Positions 8,077 to 16,526 of a DNA stretch of 64,000 nucleotides are shown in pieces; within the stretch, counting starts at the first letter, position 1; each line of letters begins with the position of its first letter. The notes under the pieces are model-generated. The model saw nothing but the letters and a program-made list of their open reading frames with translations. It made no database searches and was not told the origin of the DNA. The position numbers were made by a program, and so were the translations under genes. The stretch is from Nocardiopsis_B sediminis (GTDB lineage Bacteria > Actinomycetota > Actinomycetes > Streptosporangiales > Streptosporangiaceae): contig NZ_JBHSBH010000007.1 in the NCBI RefSeq assembly GCF_042650565.1, positions 186,001-250,000 of the forward strand. Direction: 5' to 3'.

Positions 8077-8832
8077 ATGACCACCGTCTTCGTCAACGGC
8101 AACCCCGAGACCGCCGCCGTATGGGACCCGCTGTGCGCCGAACTGGACAGGGCCGACGTCCTGCGCCTGTCCCCGCCCGGCTTCGGCGCGCCGATCCCGG
8201 ACGGCTTCGACTGCACCGTCCCCGCCTACCGGGACTGGCTGATCGGCGCACTGGAGGCGCTGGGCCAGCCGGTCGACCTCGTCGGCCACGACCTGGGCGG
8301 CATCTTCGCCGTCTCCGTGGCCATGGCCCGGCCCGACCTGCTGCGGACGTGGGTCAGCGACGCCGTGAGCGCCTACGACCCGGACTATGTCTGGCACGAC
8401 CTCGCCCAGGGATGGCAGACACCGGAGATCGGGGAGAAATCGGTCGCGGAACGACTGGGCGGCACACTCGCCGAACGGACCGAGCGCATGGTCGCCAGAG
8501 GCATCACCCGCCCCGTCGCCGCGCAGCTGGCCGCCGCCCAGGGACCGCAGATGGGCCGGGCGATCCTGGCCTACTACCGCTCCGCCGTCCAGCCGGTCAT
8601 GGCCGACTTGGGCCGCAACCTCCCCGCCGCCGCGGCACGCCCCGGCCTCGCCGTCATCGCCACCGACGACCACGTGGCCGGTTCCCGGGAGATGCGCCGC
8701 CGGTCGGCGACCCGGGCGGGAGCCCAGGTCGCCGAGCTCGACGGGCTGGGGCATTGGTGGATGGTCCAGGACCCGGTCCGCAGCGCCCGGGCGCTCACCT
8801 CGTTCTGGGCCGCGCACGACACGGCGGCCTAG
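8077..8832 (+). CDS. Alpha/beta hydrolase with Asp nucleophile
   Basis: A 251-aa enzyme. The nucleophile elbow is VGHDLGG with Asp72, as in haloalkane dehalogenases and epoxide hydrolases rather than the usual Ser. The oxyanion-hole region follows strand 1 (VFVNGNPETAAVW). The catalytic His is likely in GLGHWWMVQDP near the C terminus. A cap region lies around residues 100-180. The start at 8077 has AGGAG six bases upstream. The substrate is unknown. Divergent placement from a TetR gene suggests induction by a small molecule, probably the substrate. Confidence 0.82.
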   Translation: MTTVFVNGNPETAAVWDPLCAELDRADVLRLSPPGFGAPIPDGFDCTVPAYRDWLIGALEALGQPVDLVGHDLGGIFAVSVAMARPDLLRTWVSDAVSAYDPDYVWHDLAQGWQTPEIGEKSVAERLGGTLAERTERMVARGITRPVAAQLAAAQGPQMGRAILAYYRSAVQPVMADLGRNLPAAAARPGLAVIATDDHVAGSREMRRRSATRAGAQVAELDGLGHWWMVQDPVRSARALTSFWAAHDTAA

Positions 8833-8860
8833 GATGCGCGTATGCGGTTGCGCTGAACCG

Positions 8861-8876
8861 GCGCTTACGAAAGCGC
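8861..8876 (+). terminator. Compact hairpin between convergent genes
   Basis: GCGCTT-ACGA-AAGCGC, a 6-base stem with a tetraloop, sits in the 44 bases between the hydrolase stop and the convergent SDR stop. It could terminate either transcript. Confidence 0.5.
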
Positions 8877-9611
8877 TCAAGCCTGCGCGTATCCGCCGTC
8901 GGCGAAGAACTCGGCGCCGTTGACGTAGCTCGACGCGTCCGAGGCGAGGAACGTCGTCACGGCGGCGATCTCCTCGGGCTCGGCGAGCCGGCCGAGGGGG
9001 ACAGCGCCTGCGGCCTGCTCGAGCATCTCGGGTGGGACCAGCTCGAGCAGGCCAGGGGTGCGTGTACCGCCCGGGGATACGACGTTGACCCGGAAGCCGT
9101 GGGTGCGCGCGCTGAGGGCCCAGCCACGGGCGAGCGAGCGGACCGCGGCCTTCGACGCCGCGTAGACCTCGAGTCCCAGGTTGGGCCGTGTCGCAGCGGT
9201 CGAACCCGTCAGGATCACCGACGCGTTCCTGCTGAGCAGCGGCAGCGCCTGCTGGAGCGTGAAGATCGCTCCCTTGACGTTGGTGGCGAACACCGAGTCG
9301 ATCAGGTCTTCGGTCACCTCGCCGAACGGCGCCGCGGTGCCGACGCCGGCGTTGGCGACCAGCACGTCGATGCGTCCGGCCCGGTCGCGCACGGTGCTGT
9401 AGAACGCATCGAGCTCTGCGGGCACCGAGGCATCGCAGACCACGCCGGTCACGCCGGGTCCGAGCTCGGCGACCGCGGCGTCGAGCGTGTCTTTGCGGCG
9501 ACCGGTGATGAACACCGTGGCGCCCTCGTCGCGGAATGCGCGCGCGGTCGCGAACCCGATGCCGGTTCCGGCCCCGGTGACCACGGCGACCTTGTCTGCC
9601 AAGACGGCCAT
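8877..9611 (-). CDS. SDR family NAD(P)-dependent oxidoreductase
   Basis: A 244-aa classical short-chain dehydrogenase. It has the nucleotide-binding motif TGAGTGIG, the NNAG-equivalent VANAGVG, a catalytic Ser in ILTGST and the YAASK catalytic pair, ending in the usual GGYAQA. The sequence TGRR after strand 2 suggests NADP preference. The ATG at 9611 has GGGGG upstream. Two palindromes upstream and a TetR gene on the same strand indicate TetR repression. Such quinone/aldehyde-type SDRs are often part of electrophile-stress responses; this role is only inferred. Confidence 0.9.
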   Translation of the reverse strand: MAVLADKVAVVTGAGTGIGFATARAFRDEGATVFITGRRKDTLDAAVAELGPGVTGVVCDASVPAELDAFYSTVRDRAGRIDVLVANAGVGTAAPFGEVTEDLIDSVFATNVKGAIFTLQQALPLLSRNASVILTGSTAATRPNLGLEVYAASKAAVRSLARGWALSARTHGFRVNVVSPGGTRTPGLLELVPPEMLEQAAGAVPLGRLAEPEEIAAVTTFLASDASSYVNGAEFFADGGYAQA

Positions 9612-9625
9612 GCCGCCCCCTTCAA

Positions 9626-9649
9626 ATTATGGACTGTGGCGTCCATAAT
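9626..9649. promoter_or_regulatory. Operator 1 in front of the SDR gene
   Basis: ATTATGGAC-TGTGGC-GTCCATAAT is a perfect inverted repeat with 9-base arms, 15 bases upstream of the SDR start. This is the size and shape expected for a TetR-family operator. The likely regulator is encoded just upstream at 9785-10381. Confidence 0.75.
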
Positions 9650-9657
9650 CTTGGCGG

Positions 9658-9679
9658 TTATGGACCAAGTAGTCAATAT
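9658..9679. promoter_or_regulatory. Operator 2 in front of the SDR gene
   Basis: TTATGGAC-CAAGTA-GTCAATAT repeats the same half-site (TTATGGAC) with a six-base spacer and a degenerate second arm (6 of 8). It lies 8 bases beyond operator 1. Two tandem sites suggest co-operative repression. Confidence 0.6.
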
Positions 9680-9784
9680 TGCGCCATCGGGGCTTCCCGG
9701 CGCGGCCCCGTGGACGGGCTGCGCGGGCACGGGTGGGAACCGGTTGCAGACGGGTGGCGGTGCAGGCCGGCCGGTGCGTTGCCG

Positions 9785-10381
9785 CTACTGCGCCGGAGTG
9801 GGCAGCAACCGCGCCAGGGCGGACCGGGCCGCCACGGTGAGCGCTTCGATGTCCATGCCGGTACGCCCGAGAGCGATGAGCCCGAGCTGCGCGATGAGGG
9901 CCGCGCGGGCGGTCTCAGCAGGGTCGATGTCGGGATCGAGGTCGCCTTCACTCTGGGCGCGCTCCAGCGCCGAGGTGAGGACGGTGGCGATCGCGTCGTA
10001 GCTGCGGCGGGCCTCGGCCGCGACGTCGGGAGTGCTGGCGGCGAGCTCGGCGTTGCTGTTGGCCAGCAGGCAGCCCCGACGCGCGACCGCCCCGGTCGGA
10101 TCGCCGGTCAGGCCGACCACGAACTCGCGCACCACGTCGATCCCCCGCGCCGCGGAATCCAGGCGCTCGCGCAGCATCAGCAGGTTCGCGTCGTCGTAGT
10201 CGCGCAGCACCCGCAGGAACAGGCTGCGCTTATCCCCGAACGCCCCATAGAGGCTGCCTTTGCCCAGCCCGCTCACGCGCAGCAGGTCGTCCATCGATGT
10301 CGCCGCGTAGCCCTTGTCCCAGAACTCGTCGCGGATGGCGAGAAGCACACGCTTTTCATCGAACTCACGAGGCCGAGGCAT
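9785..10381 (-). CDS. TetR family regulator (probable repressor of the SDR gene)
   Basis: A 198-aa protein. The N-terminal helix-turn-helix runs from FDEKRVLLAIRDEFWDKGYA through MDDLLRVSGLGKGSLYGAFG to the KRSLFLRVLRDYDD helix. The C-terminal domain contains RRGCLLANSNAELAA, a signature of the YdeS/AcuR-like TetR group (TetR_C_11/16) that often controls a neighbouring oxidoreductase. The 173 bases downstream, before the SDR gene, hold two palindromic sites. A start at 10381 was used; no strong ribosome-binding site is seen. Confidence 0.87.
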   Translation of the reverse strand: MPRPREFDEKRVLLAIRDEFWDKGYAATSMDDLLRVSGLGKGSLYGAFGDKRSLFLRVLRDYDDANLLMLRERLDSAARGIDVVREFVVGLTGDPTGAVARRGCLLANSNAELAASTPDVAAEARRSYDAIATVLTSALERAQSEGDLDPDIDPAETARAALIAQLGLIALGRTGMDIEALTVAARSALARLLPTPAQ

Positions 10382-10458
10382 ACCCGCACACTACAAGTTC
10401 TGGACCGAATGGGCCACAATGGGCTCCGGGCCGGCCGCCCTCGGCACTCGATCCGGCA

Positions 10459-11134
10459 TCAGCGGCGGGACTCGACCTTCAGCTCGCCCTGGGTGAACGC
10501 GCGGCCCAGGTCACCGGCGAGCATGTCGTGGGGGTACCCCCCTCCGACCGCACTGGCCTCGTCGAGGCGGGCCAGCTGGGCGGCGGTGAAGTCGACCTCC
10601 AGCGCGCCCAGGTTGTCCGCCAGCTGCGCGGGGGTGCGGGCGCCGATGATCGGTGCCGTCACGCCCGGGTTGCGCAGCGTCCAGGCCAGCCCGACCTGGG
10701 CGGGTGTGCGGCCCAGCTCCGTGGCGAGCTCCTGCACAACGCCGGCGACGGCGAGGTTGCGTTCGGTGATCCCGCCCCTGGCGAAGTTGAAGCTCTTGCG
10801 GGTGCCGTCGCCGGACGCGGCATCGGCCGGGGCCAGGTCGTCGCGGCTGTACTTGCCGGTGAGCACCCCGCCCGCCAGCGGGGAGTACGGGACCACCCCC
10901 AACCCCATCTCGCGTGCCATGGGGATCAGGTCGCGTTCCCCGGTGCGCTCGATCAGGTTGTACTCGATCTGGAGCCCGACCAGCGGCGACCAGCCGCGCA
11001 GGCCGGCGATCGCCTGCATGCGCGACACCTGCCAGGCCGGGGTGTTGGAGATCCCCACGTACAGGACCTTGCCCTGCCGGACCAGGTCGTCCATCCCGCG
11101 CAGGATCTCCTCGACCGGCGTCGTCAACTTCTCG
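10459..11134 (-). pseudogene. Aldo/keto reductase, 5'-truncated by an insertion element
   Basis: The remaining ~220 residues are a clear C-terminal aldo/keto reductase. They include GMDDLVRQGKVLYVGISNTP, the barrel segment LIPMAREMGLGVVPYSPLAG, the cofactor-binding RNPGVTAPIIGARTPAQLAD and the end GGYPHDML. The first ~110-130 residues, including the catalytic Asp-Tyr-Lys-His region, are missing. Just upstream the reading frame runs into the right end of an IS200/IS605-type element at about 11131. No N-terminal half is found further upstream before the SMP-30 gene. The frame stays open into the element, so a hybrid product is conceivable. It would lack the active site. Confidence 0.85.
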
Positions 11135-11648
11135 GCCCTGAAGGACCGAGCTTGTTCACTCGATCCACGAAAGGTCGTGATTGCAAGTGGAGCGCGACTG
11201 GCTGCCGCGTGGTCCCCTGCGTCCGGTACGGCTACGCCGTACTGGGGCGGTTGACCGCGCCCCGCTGCCACACAGCACCGCCCCGGTGGGCGATTAACAC
11301 GACCGGTGTGGCTTGCGCCTTCGTGCGGCGCTTCGAGCCCTCGGGGCCGAGGTTGCCCGCCTTGATGTTCGCTTTCAGCGTCGTGTAGGCGTCGACCACT
11401 TTCTTGATGGTGCGCACCGCCGGTTGCGCGGCGAGAGCGAAGGTGGCCTTGGTGTCGTGGTACACGGCCTGCTGCAACTCGTTGCGCCGGAACAGGCCCC
11501 GGGCGTGCGCGGTCGCAGATACCCACGTCGCGGCCCGGTTGCAGGCACGCAGGGTTGCCGCCAGCGCGTCCGCGTCATGGCCGGACGCAGGCATCAGCTT
11601 CACCTGCGCAACAAGCTTCACGCAGAGCACCCTAGTACGACCGGTCAC
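11118..11648 (-). pseudogene. tnpB: IS200/IS605-type TnpB (OrfB) remnant, internally deleted
   Basis: About 115 residues match the N-terminal domain of actinobacterial TnpB. They run from VKLVAQVKLMPASGHDADAL and CNRAATWVS through LQQAVYHDTKATFALAAQPA to the TTLKANIKAG region. The central and RuvC-like parts, expected to take another ~250 residues, are gone. The frame ends near 11232. A short C-terminal-like tail (ITTFRGSSEQARSF) follows in another frame before the right-end hairpin. TnpB is the RNA-guided nuclease of these elements, and this copy cannot be active. A GTG at 11648 or one at 11621 would be the original start. Confidence 0.78.
11131..11150 (-). mobile_element. Right-end hairpin of the IS200/IS605-type remnant
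   Basis: On the minus strand CTCGGTCC-TTCA-GGGCCGAG forms an 8-base stem (one G-U pair) with a TTCA loop, followed by AAGTTGAC. This is the typical right-end hairpin of IS605 elements, which in active copies is also the 3' part of the guide RNA scaffold. Aldo/keto reductase sequence resumes directly after it, marking the insertion junction. Confidence 0.65.
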
Positions 11649-11723
11649 CGGAGGTGACGTGTCTTCACGGAACGACGGTAGGAACTCCGCTGCTGCGCGG
11701 CCCGGCGCCGGTGACCGTTCGCG

Positions 11724-12584
11724 TTACAGGTGGCCGCCGAAGGGGTAGGCCGCGGGGGCCGGGACGTCCACGGGGATGGAGAAGACGGCGCCGTCGCCGG
11801 GCCCGGCAGGATCGAGGCCGATCGTGGCGGAAGTGACGAACAGCCGGGGCTCCGGGGCGTCGACGATGCACACGCTCGTCGGCTGGGCGGCGGGCACGGG
11901 CACCACGCGCTCCAGGGTCCCGTCGGGGTCGTAGCGGTGCACCCTCCCGGCTCCCCAGACGGCGACCCACAGGTGGCCCTCCGCGTCGACCTGCATCCCG
12001 TCGGGGCTGCCCTCCCCGACCCGGGCGAAGGTGGTCCGCGCCCCGGGCGCGCCGCCGGGCGACACCTCGTAGGCGTCGATCCTGCCCTCAGCGCTGTCGG
12101 CGAGGTACATGCGGGCACCGTCCGCGGTGAACGCGGGACCGTTGGGCACGGTGTAGCCCTCCAGGACTCGGGTGACCGTACCGCCGGGGTCGGTGCGGTA
12201 GAGCGAGCCGGCCCCCGAGGTGCCGTCGTAGGCCATGGACCCCGCCCAGAACCGCCCCCGCGGATCGCAGCAGCCGTCGTTCATCCGCATCGGGGTGGCC
12301 GCACCGTCCTCGGGCCGGCCCAGCCACCGCGGCCCGCCGTCCCCGGCGAGCAGCGCCACCCCCGTGCCCGCGGCCGCGATGCGCTCGCCCGGCCGGTCCA
12401 GGACGGGGGCGACCGCGCCCAGGGGGACGTCGAGGGCGGCGAGCACCTGCGCCGGCCCCGGGGCGCGGGGGTCGAGCCTGAGGAGCCTGCCGGTGAGGAT
12501 GTCCACCATGAGCAGGTCCCGGCCGTGCCGGCGCAGCCCCTCCCCCAGTTCGAAGCGGTCCGTGCTCCACGGTTCGCACTGCAT
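11724..12584 (-). CDS. SMP-30/gluconolactonase family sugar lactonase
   Basis: A 286-aa six-bladed propeller enzyme. Family motifs are visible: MRMNDGCCDPRGRFWAGSMA, TVPNGPAFTADGARMYLADS and EGSPDGMQVDAEGHLWVAVW, which carry the metal-binding Glu/Asn/Asp residues. It would open the lactone made by the sugar dehydrogenases in this operon to give the aldonate for the adjacent dehydratase. The ATG at 12584 is preferred, with GGGAG at good spacing. A GTG at 12593 sits too close to that site. It is the last gene of the nine-gene operon. Confidence 0.86.
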   Translation of the reverse strand: MQCEPWSTDRFELGEGLRRHGRDLLMVDILTGRLLRLDPRAPGPAQVLAALDVPLGAVAPVLDRPGERIAAAGTGVALLAGDGGPRWLGRPEDGAATPMRMNDGCCDPRGRFWAGSMAYDGTSGAGSLYRTDPGGTVTRVLEGYTVPNGPAFTADGARMYLADSAEGRIDAYEVSPGGAPGARTTFARVGEGSPDGMQVDAEGHLWVAVWGAGRVHRYDPDGTLERVVPVPAAQPTSVCIVDAPEPRLFVTSATIGLDPAGPGDGAVFSIPVDVPAPAAYPFGGHL

Positions 12585-12600
12585 GCGCGTCACTCCCGTC

Positions 12601-13746
12601 TCACCACTCAGCGAAGGATCCGTCCGGGTGGCTCCACACCGGTGCCCTCCAGCGGTGGCCCGTCCGGTCCGCCCGGCGCACGGCGTCCTCGTCCACGCTC
12701 ACGCCCAGCCCCGGGGCCTCGGGGCGGCGGATGTGCCCGTCCGGGAACGCGAAGACGTCCGTGTCGAGGACGTAGTCGAGCACTTCGGCGTCCCGGTTGT
12801 AATGCATACCGATGCTCTGTTCCTGGATGAGGAAGTTGGGCGTGGCGAAGGCGATCTGGAGGCTCGCGGCCAGGGCCAGGGGGCCCAGCGGGCAGTGCGG
12901 GGCCAGGAGGGCGTCGTAGGTCTCGGCGAGGGAGGCGATCCTGCGCACCTCGGAGATCCCGCCCGCGTGGGAGAGGTCGGGCTGGGCGACCGCGATGCCC
13001 GCCTGGAGCGCGGGCAGGAAGTCACTCCGGCTGAACAGGCGCTCCCCAGTGGCGATGGGCACCGGGCTGGAGCGGACGACCTCGTCGAGCAGGTGCCCGT
13101 ACTCGGGCAGGACGGGCTCCTCCACGAACATGGGGCGCAGTGGCTCCAGCAGGGGCAGGACCCGGCGGGCGGTGGCCGCGTTGAAGCGGCCGTGGAAGTC
13201 CACCGCCACGTCCCGATCCGGCCCAAGCACCTCGCGCACCCTGGCCAGCCGCTCCACGACGCCGTCGATCTCGCGGACGGTGGCCGAGCGCCCCATCGCC
13301 CCCGACGCGTTCATCTTCACGGCGGTCAGCCCGGACTCCACGCGGGCGGCGACCCCCTCCGCCAGCTCGGCGTGGTCGTCGCCGCCGACCCAGCCGTACA
13401 CGCGCACCCGGTCGCGGACGGGGCCGCCGAGGAGCTGGTGCACGGGGACGCCCAGGCGCTTGCCCGCGATGTCCCACAGCGCCTGGTCGAGCCCGGCGAC
13501 CGCGCTGGAGAGCACCGGCCCGCCCCGGTAGAACGAGGCCTTGGTGAGGCGCTGCCAGTGGTGCTCGATCGGCGTGGGGTCCTGGCCCAGGAGGAGTTCG
13601 GACAGTTCGCCGACCGCGGCCCGCACGGTCTCCGCCCGCCCCTCCACCACGGGCTCGCCCCAGCCGACGACGCCGTCGTCGGTCTCCACCCGGACCATCA
13701 GCCACCGGGGCGGGACGAGGAACGTCTCGATGCGGGTGATCTTCAC
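12601..13746 (-). CDS. dgoD: Galactonate dehydratase (enolase superfamily)
   Basis: A 381-aa member of the mandelate racemase/enolase superfamily. It begins MKITRIETF and carries the metal ligands in AVDFHGRF, FVEEPVLPEY and PIATGERLF, the catalytic His in LLAPHCPLGP and the Glu in FLIQEQSIGM. This pattern and length match DgoD, which dehydrates D-galactonate to 2-keto-3-deoxygalactonate. Related aldonate dehydratases cannot be excluded. The GTG start at 13746 overlaps the regulator stop (GTGA). The lactonase gene follows within about 20 bases. Confidence 0.85.
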   Translation of the reverse strand: MKITRIETFLVPPRWLMVRVETDDGVVGWGEPVVEGRAETVRAAVGELSELLLGQDPTPIEHHWQRLTKASFYRGGPVLSSAVAGLDQALWDIAGKRLGVPVHQLLGGPVRDRVRVYGWVGGDDHAELAEGVAARVESGLTAVKMNASGAMGRSATVREIDGVVERLARVREVLGPDRDVAVDFHGRFNAATARRVLPLLEPLRPMFVEEPVLPEYGHLLDEVVRSSPVPIATGERLFSRSDFLPALQAGIAVAQPDLSHAGGISEVRRIASLAETYDALLAPHCPLGPLALAASLQIAFATPNFLIQEQSIGMHYNRDAEVLDYVLDTDVFAFPDGHIRRPEAPGLGVSVDEDAVRRADRTGHRWRAPVWSHPDGSFAEW

Positions 13747-14486
13747 TGCGGTCTCTCCGGATCGTCGTCGGGTACGGGGTTCTCGGTGATGCGGCTCAGG
13801 TCCTCCCTGGCCTGGGCCAGCAGGGCGTGCATGGCGGCCTCGGCGGCGAGGGGGTCGCCCGCGGCCACGGCCTCGGTGACGCGGGCATGGCTGGGCACCG
13901 GGTCGCGGTGGACGCCCCCGTGGACCAGGCGGTCGCGTTCGGAGAGCCCCGCGGCGAAGAAGACATCGGTGCGGGCGTACAGCTCGTTGTGCGTGGCCGC
14001 CAGCAGTGCGCGGTGCCAGCGCAGGTCGGCCTGCGCGGCCGCCTCGGCCTCCTCGGCCGTCTGGCCGCCTGCGGTGTCGTCGATGTCCACGAGCGCCGCC
14101 CGCAGCTCGGCGACGTCGGCGTCGGTGCGGCGCCGGGCCGCGAGGAGGGCCGCGGAGGGCTCCAGGGCGTCGCGGAGCTCGGCCAGGTCCCGGAAGAAGA
14201 CGTCGCCCGCCCCGGCGGCGATCTGCCAGCGGACCACGTCGGGGTCGAGCAGGTTCCAGTCGCGGCGCGGACGCACGAACGTCCCCTTCTTCTGGCGTGA
14301 GCCCACCAGCCCCTTGGCCGCCAGGACCTTGATCGCCTCGCGGATCGCGGTGAGGCTCAGCCCGAGCTCCTCGCTGAGCTCGGCCAGGTCGATCGTCGCC
14401 CCCTCGCCGATCCGGCCAGAGAGCACGCGCTCCCCCAGCAGCCGCACCGTCTGGCCGTGCACGCCGCGCACCGAGTAGGCCGCCAT
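13743..14486 (-). CDS. GntR (FadR subfamily) regulator of the sugar operon
   Basis: A 247-aa protein. The N-terminal winged helix (DLAELSEELGLSLTAIREAIKVLAAKGLV, then SRQKKGTFV) is followed by an FCD ligand domain with the usual His/Asp-rich helices (LRWHRALLAATHNELYA and HARVTEAVAAGDPLAAEAAM). It resembles DgoR-type regulators, which respond to galactonate. It is embedded in the operon, translationally coupled to dgoD, with a strong GGAGGA before its ATG. The 14-base palindrome at 21328-21341 is a candidate target. Confidence 0.88.
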   Translation of the reverse strand: MAAYSVRGVHGQTVRLLGERVLSGRIGEGATIDLAELSEELGLSLTAIREAIKVLAAKGLVGSRQKKGTFVRPRRDWNLLDPDVVRWQIAAGAGDVFFRDLAELRDALEPSAALLAARRRTDADVAELRAALVDIDDTAGGQTAEEAEAAAQADLRWHRALLAATHNELYARTDVFFAAGLSERDRLVHGGVHRDPVPSHARVTEAVAAGDPLAAEAAMHALLAQAREDLSRITENPVPDDDPERPQ

Positions 14487-14511
14487 CAGTTCCTCCGTTC
14501 CAGGCGCCCCG

Positions 14512-15267
14512 TCACGATGACGCCTTGTAGATACTCCACCCTCCGTCCACCGGCAGGCTCACCCCGGTGACGTAGGAGGCGTCCGCGGAGGCGAGGAAGG
14601 AGATGACGGAGGCGACCTCGCCGGGGTCGCCGAAGCGGCCGGCTGCGGTCTGGGCGACGCTGGCGCGGCGGTCCTCCTCGTCCACGTCTTCCCAGGCGGC
14701 GGTGAGGATGGGGCCGGGCAGGACGCAGTTGACGCGCACGCGCGGCCCGTACTCGACGGCGAGCTGGCGGGTGAGGGCGGTGAGGCCGCCCTTGGTGGTG
14801 GCGTAGGCCGGGCGGCCGGGGAGCCCGAACCAGGCGTGGACCGATGAGGTGATGACGACGCTGCCGCCGTTGGCCGAGAGGTCGCCCAGGCAGGCGCGCA
14901 CGCCCAGGAAGGCCCCCGTGAGGTTGACGGCGAGCTGGCGCTCCCAGGAGCCGAGCGAGGTCGCGTGGGCGGGCGCCTGTTCGACGGTGTAGGCGTTGGA
15001 GACCAGGACGCCGACCGGCCCGAAGGCGCTGCGGGCCGACTCCACAACGCCGCCCCAGGCGTCCTCGTCGCTCACGTCGGCGCGCACCGCCAGGGCGCGC
15101 CCGCCCTGCGCACGGATGCGTTCGGCCGCATCGTCCAGGCGCGGGGACAAGTCGGTCAGCACCACCGAGGCGCCCTCGGCCGCCAGCCGGCGGGCGGTGG
15201 CCTCCCCGATGCCCTGCGCCGCGCCGGTGACCACGGCCGTCACTCCGTCGTGCTTGGAATCCGTCAT
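14512..15267 (-). CDS. SDR family sugar dehydrogenase
   Basis: A 251-aa classical SDR with TGAAQGIG, the VLVSNAYT equivalent of NNAG, a catalytic Ser in VITSSVH, YATTKGG and the terminal VDGGWSIY. Neighbouring genes suggest that it oxidises an aldose (galactose- or fucose-like) at C1 to the lactone, or a related intermediate. The ATG at 15267 is preceded by ACGGAGAGAC. It sits between the DUF4380-like gene and the GntR gene in the same direction. Confidence 0.86.
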   Translation of the reverse strand: MTDSKHDGVTAVVTGAAQGIGEATARRLAAEGASVVLTDLSPRLDDAAERIRAQGGRALAVRADVSDEDAWGGVVESARSAFGPVGVLVSNAYTVEQAPAHATSLGSWERQLAVNLTGAFLGVRACLGDLSANGGSVVITSSVHAWFGLPGRPAYATTKGGLTALTRQLAVEYGPRVRVNCVLPGPILTAAWEDVDEEDRRASVAQTAAGRFGDPGEVASVISFLASADASYVTGVSLPVDGGWSIYKASS

Positions 15268-15311
15268 GTCTCTCCGTTGGCTGGTGTGTGTGCCCGTTCC
15301 GGGCCGTTCGG

Positions 15312-16526
15312 TCACGGGACCGCCGGTGCGAAGACGACGGCGGGTGCGGTGCCGGTGCCAGGGTCGGGGACCAGGGCATCGAAGGGTGCCGGTTCGCCGG
15401 GGCGGGTCCGCGCGAGCGTGCGGCCGGAGGCGCCGTGGACCAGGGTGCCGGCGCGCCAGGCGGTGAAGGCCCCGGTCAGGCGCCGTCCCCCGGGCTCCTG
15501 CGCGCCCCAGCGGGGCGGTCGGCTCCAGAACCCGTCGGGGGTCACCTCGGCCACCGGCTGCGTGCCCGTGCCGAAGCCGAACCCGATGCGCAGGGCGGTG
15601 CCTGCTCCCGGTGGGAGCTCGGTGAGCGGGCCCAGAGCTTCGACCTCGGTCACGCGGTCGACCGGGCGCAACCCGCCCAGATGCTCCAATGGCCGCTCCA
15701 CCGGCGCCTCCAGCCACACCTCGGCCCGCGATCCCTCGTCGGGGTACTCGGCCCCCTCACTGACGTCGAAGCGCAGGGTCAGGGTGCCCGCTGCGCCGAC
15801 GTTGGCCAGCCACCCCGAGGCCGTGGGGAAGCCTGCCTTGCCGACGACGTCCTGCGGGGGCACCCGCACCGCCGAGGGCGTGTGCTCCAGAACCCGCGGG
15901 TGGCCGTTGCCCGCGATGAGCGGCACGGTGTGGGGGCCCGGCCCCCGGACTCCGATGTAGACGCCGCCGGCGCCGTCGCCCGCGGCGGGGGCTCCGTCGA
16001 TCTGGGTGACGTTCCACAGCGCCCACCGGCGGTGGGTATCGGAGACGTTGAGCGCTTCCAGGTCCAGCCGGTAGCCGGCGGTGCCGGGCTCCAGTGTGAG
16101 GCGCCGGCGCAGGCGCAGGCCCGATCGCGGGTCGTCGCCGCTGGTGAGGGTGAGCACGGCGGAGCCGTCGGGGGCACAGGCGGCCTCGGCGGTGTAGGCG
16201 CCGGAGTCCAGGACCGGGTCGGGTGGACCGGCCCACTGGCCGGGGCCGTCCCACCCCTGGGGCGCGGGCCAGGTCTTGTCGCCGCCGACGTTGTTCCACG
16301 CGCTCATCGGCCCCTCCACCGGGCCCAGCGCCACACCCGCCATGGGCCGGAGGTCCTCGCCCAGCAGGCGGGGGTTGCGGTAGAGGTGCTCGCGGCCGCG
16401 GTGGCGCACGGACAGGACCCGGCCGCCCAGCCCGGGGGCCGCCACAAGCCGGATGACCCCGTTGTCGAGCACCACCAGTTCCTGCGCGCCGGAGCCATCG
16501 CGCCGGATCTCGACGGGGGCGCTCAC
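15312..16526 (-). CDS. DUF4380-like protein, aldose mutarotase fold
   Basis: A 404-aa protein resembling galactose-mutarotase-like proteins of the DUF4380 type. It has an N-terminal ELVVLDNGVIRLVAAPGLGG strand pair, a GGDKTWPAPQGW motif and a LNVSDTHRRWALWNVTQID core. The fold suggests binding of a sugar ring, perhaps anomer interconversion before dehydrogenation; no activity is proved for this family. The GTG start at 16526 overlaps the alcohol dehydrogenase stop (GTGA), so the two are translated together. Confidence 0.68.
   Translation of the reverse strand: MSAPVEIRRDGSGAQELVVLDNGVIRLVAAPGLGGRVLSVRHRGREHLYRNPRLLGEDLRPMAGVALGPVEGPMSAWNNVGGDKTWPAPQGWDGPGQWAGPPDPVLDSGAYTAEAACAPDGSAVLTLTSGDDPRSGLRLRRRLTLEPGTAGYRLDLEALNVSDTHRRWALWNVTQIDGAPAAGDGAGGVYIGVRGPGPHTVPLIAGNGHPRVLEHTPSAVRVPPQDVVGKAGFPTASGWLANVGAAGTLTLRFDVSEGAEYPDEGSRAEVWLEAPVERPLEHLGGLRPVDRVTEVEALGPLTELPPGAGTALRIGFGFGTGTQPVAEVTPDGFWSRPPRWGAQEPGGRRLTGAFTAWRAGTLVHGASGRTLARTRPGEPAPFDALVPDPGTGTAPAVVFAPAVP

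Noticed and set aside
9737..9748. GAACCGGTTGCA resembling the LacI operator
   Set aside because: Only one arm matches well, it lies downstream of a TetR gene with no LacI-linked gene nearby, and an 8-base AACCGGTT core can occur by chance.
10459..11526. Possible intact 355-aa hybrid TnpB-tail/aldo-keto reductase gene
   Set aside because: The frame is open, but the first ~130 residues are out-of-frame element sequence without a ribosome-binding site, and the reductase active-site half is missing.
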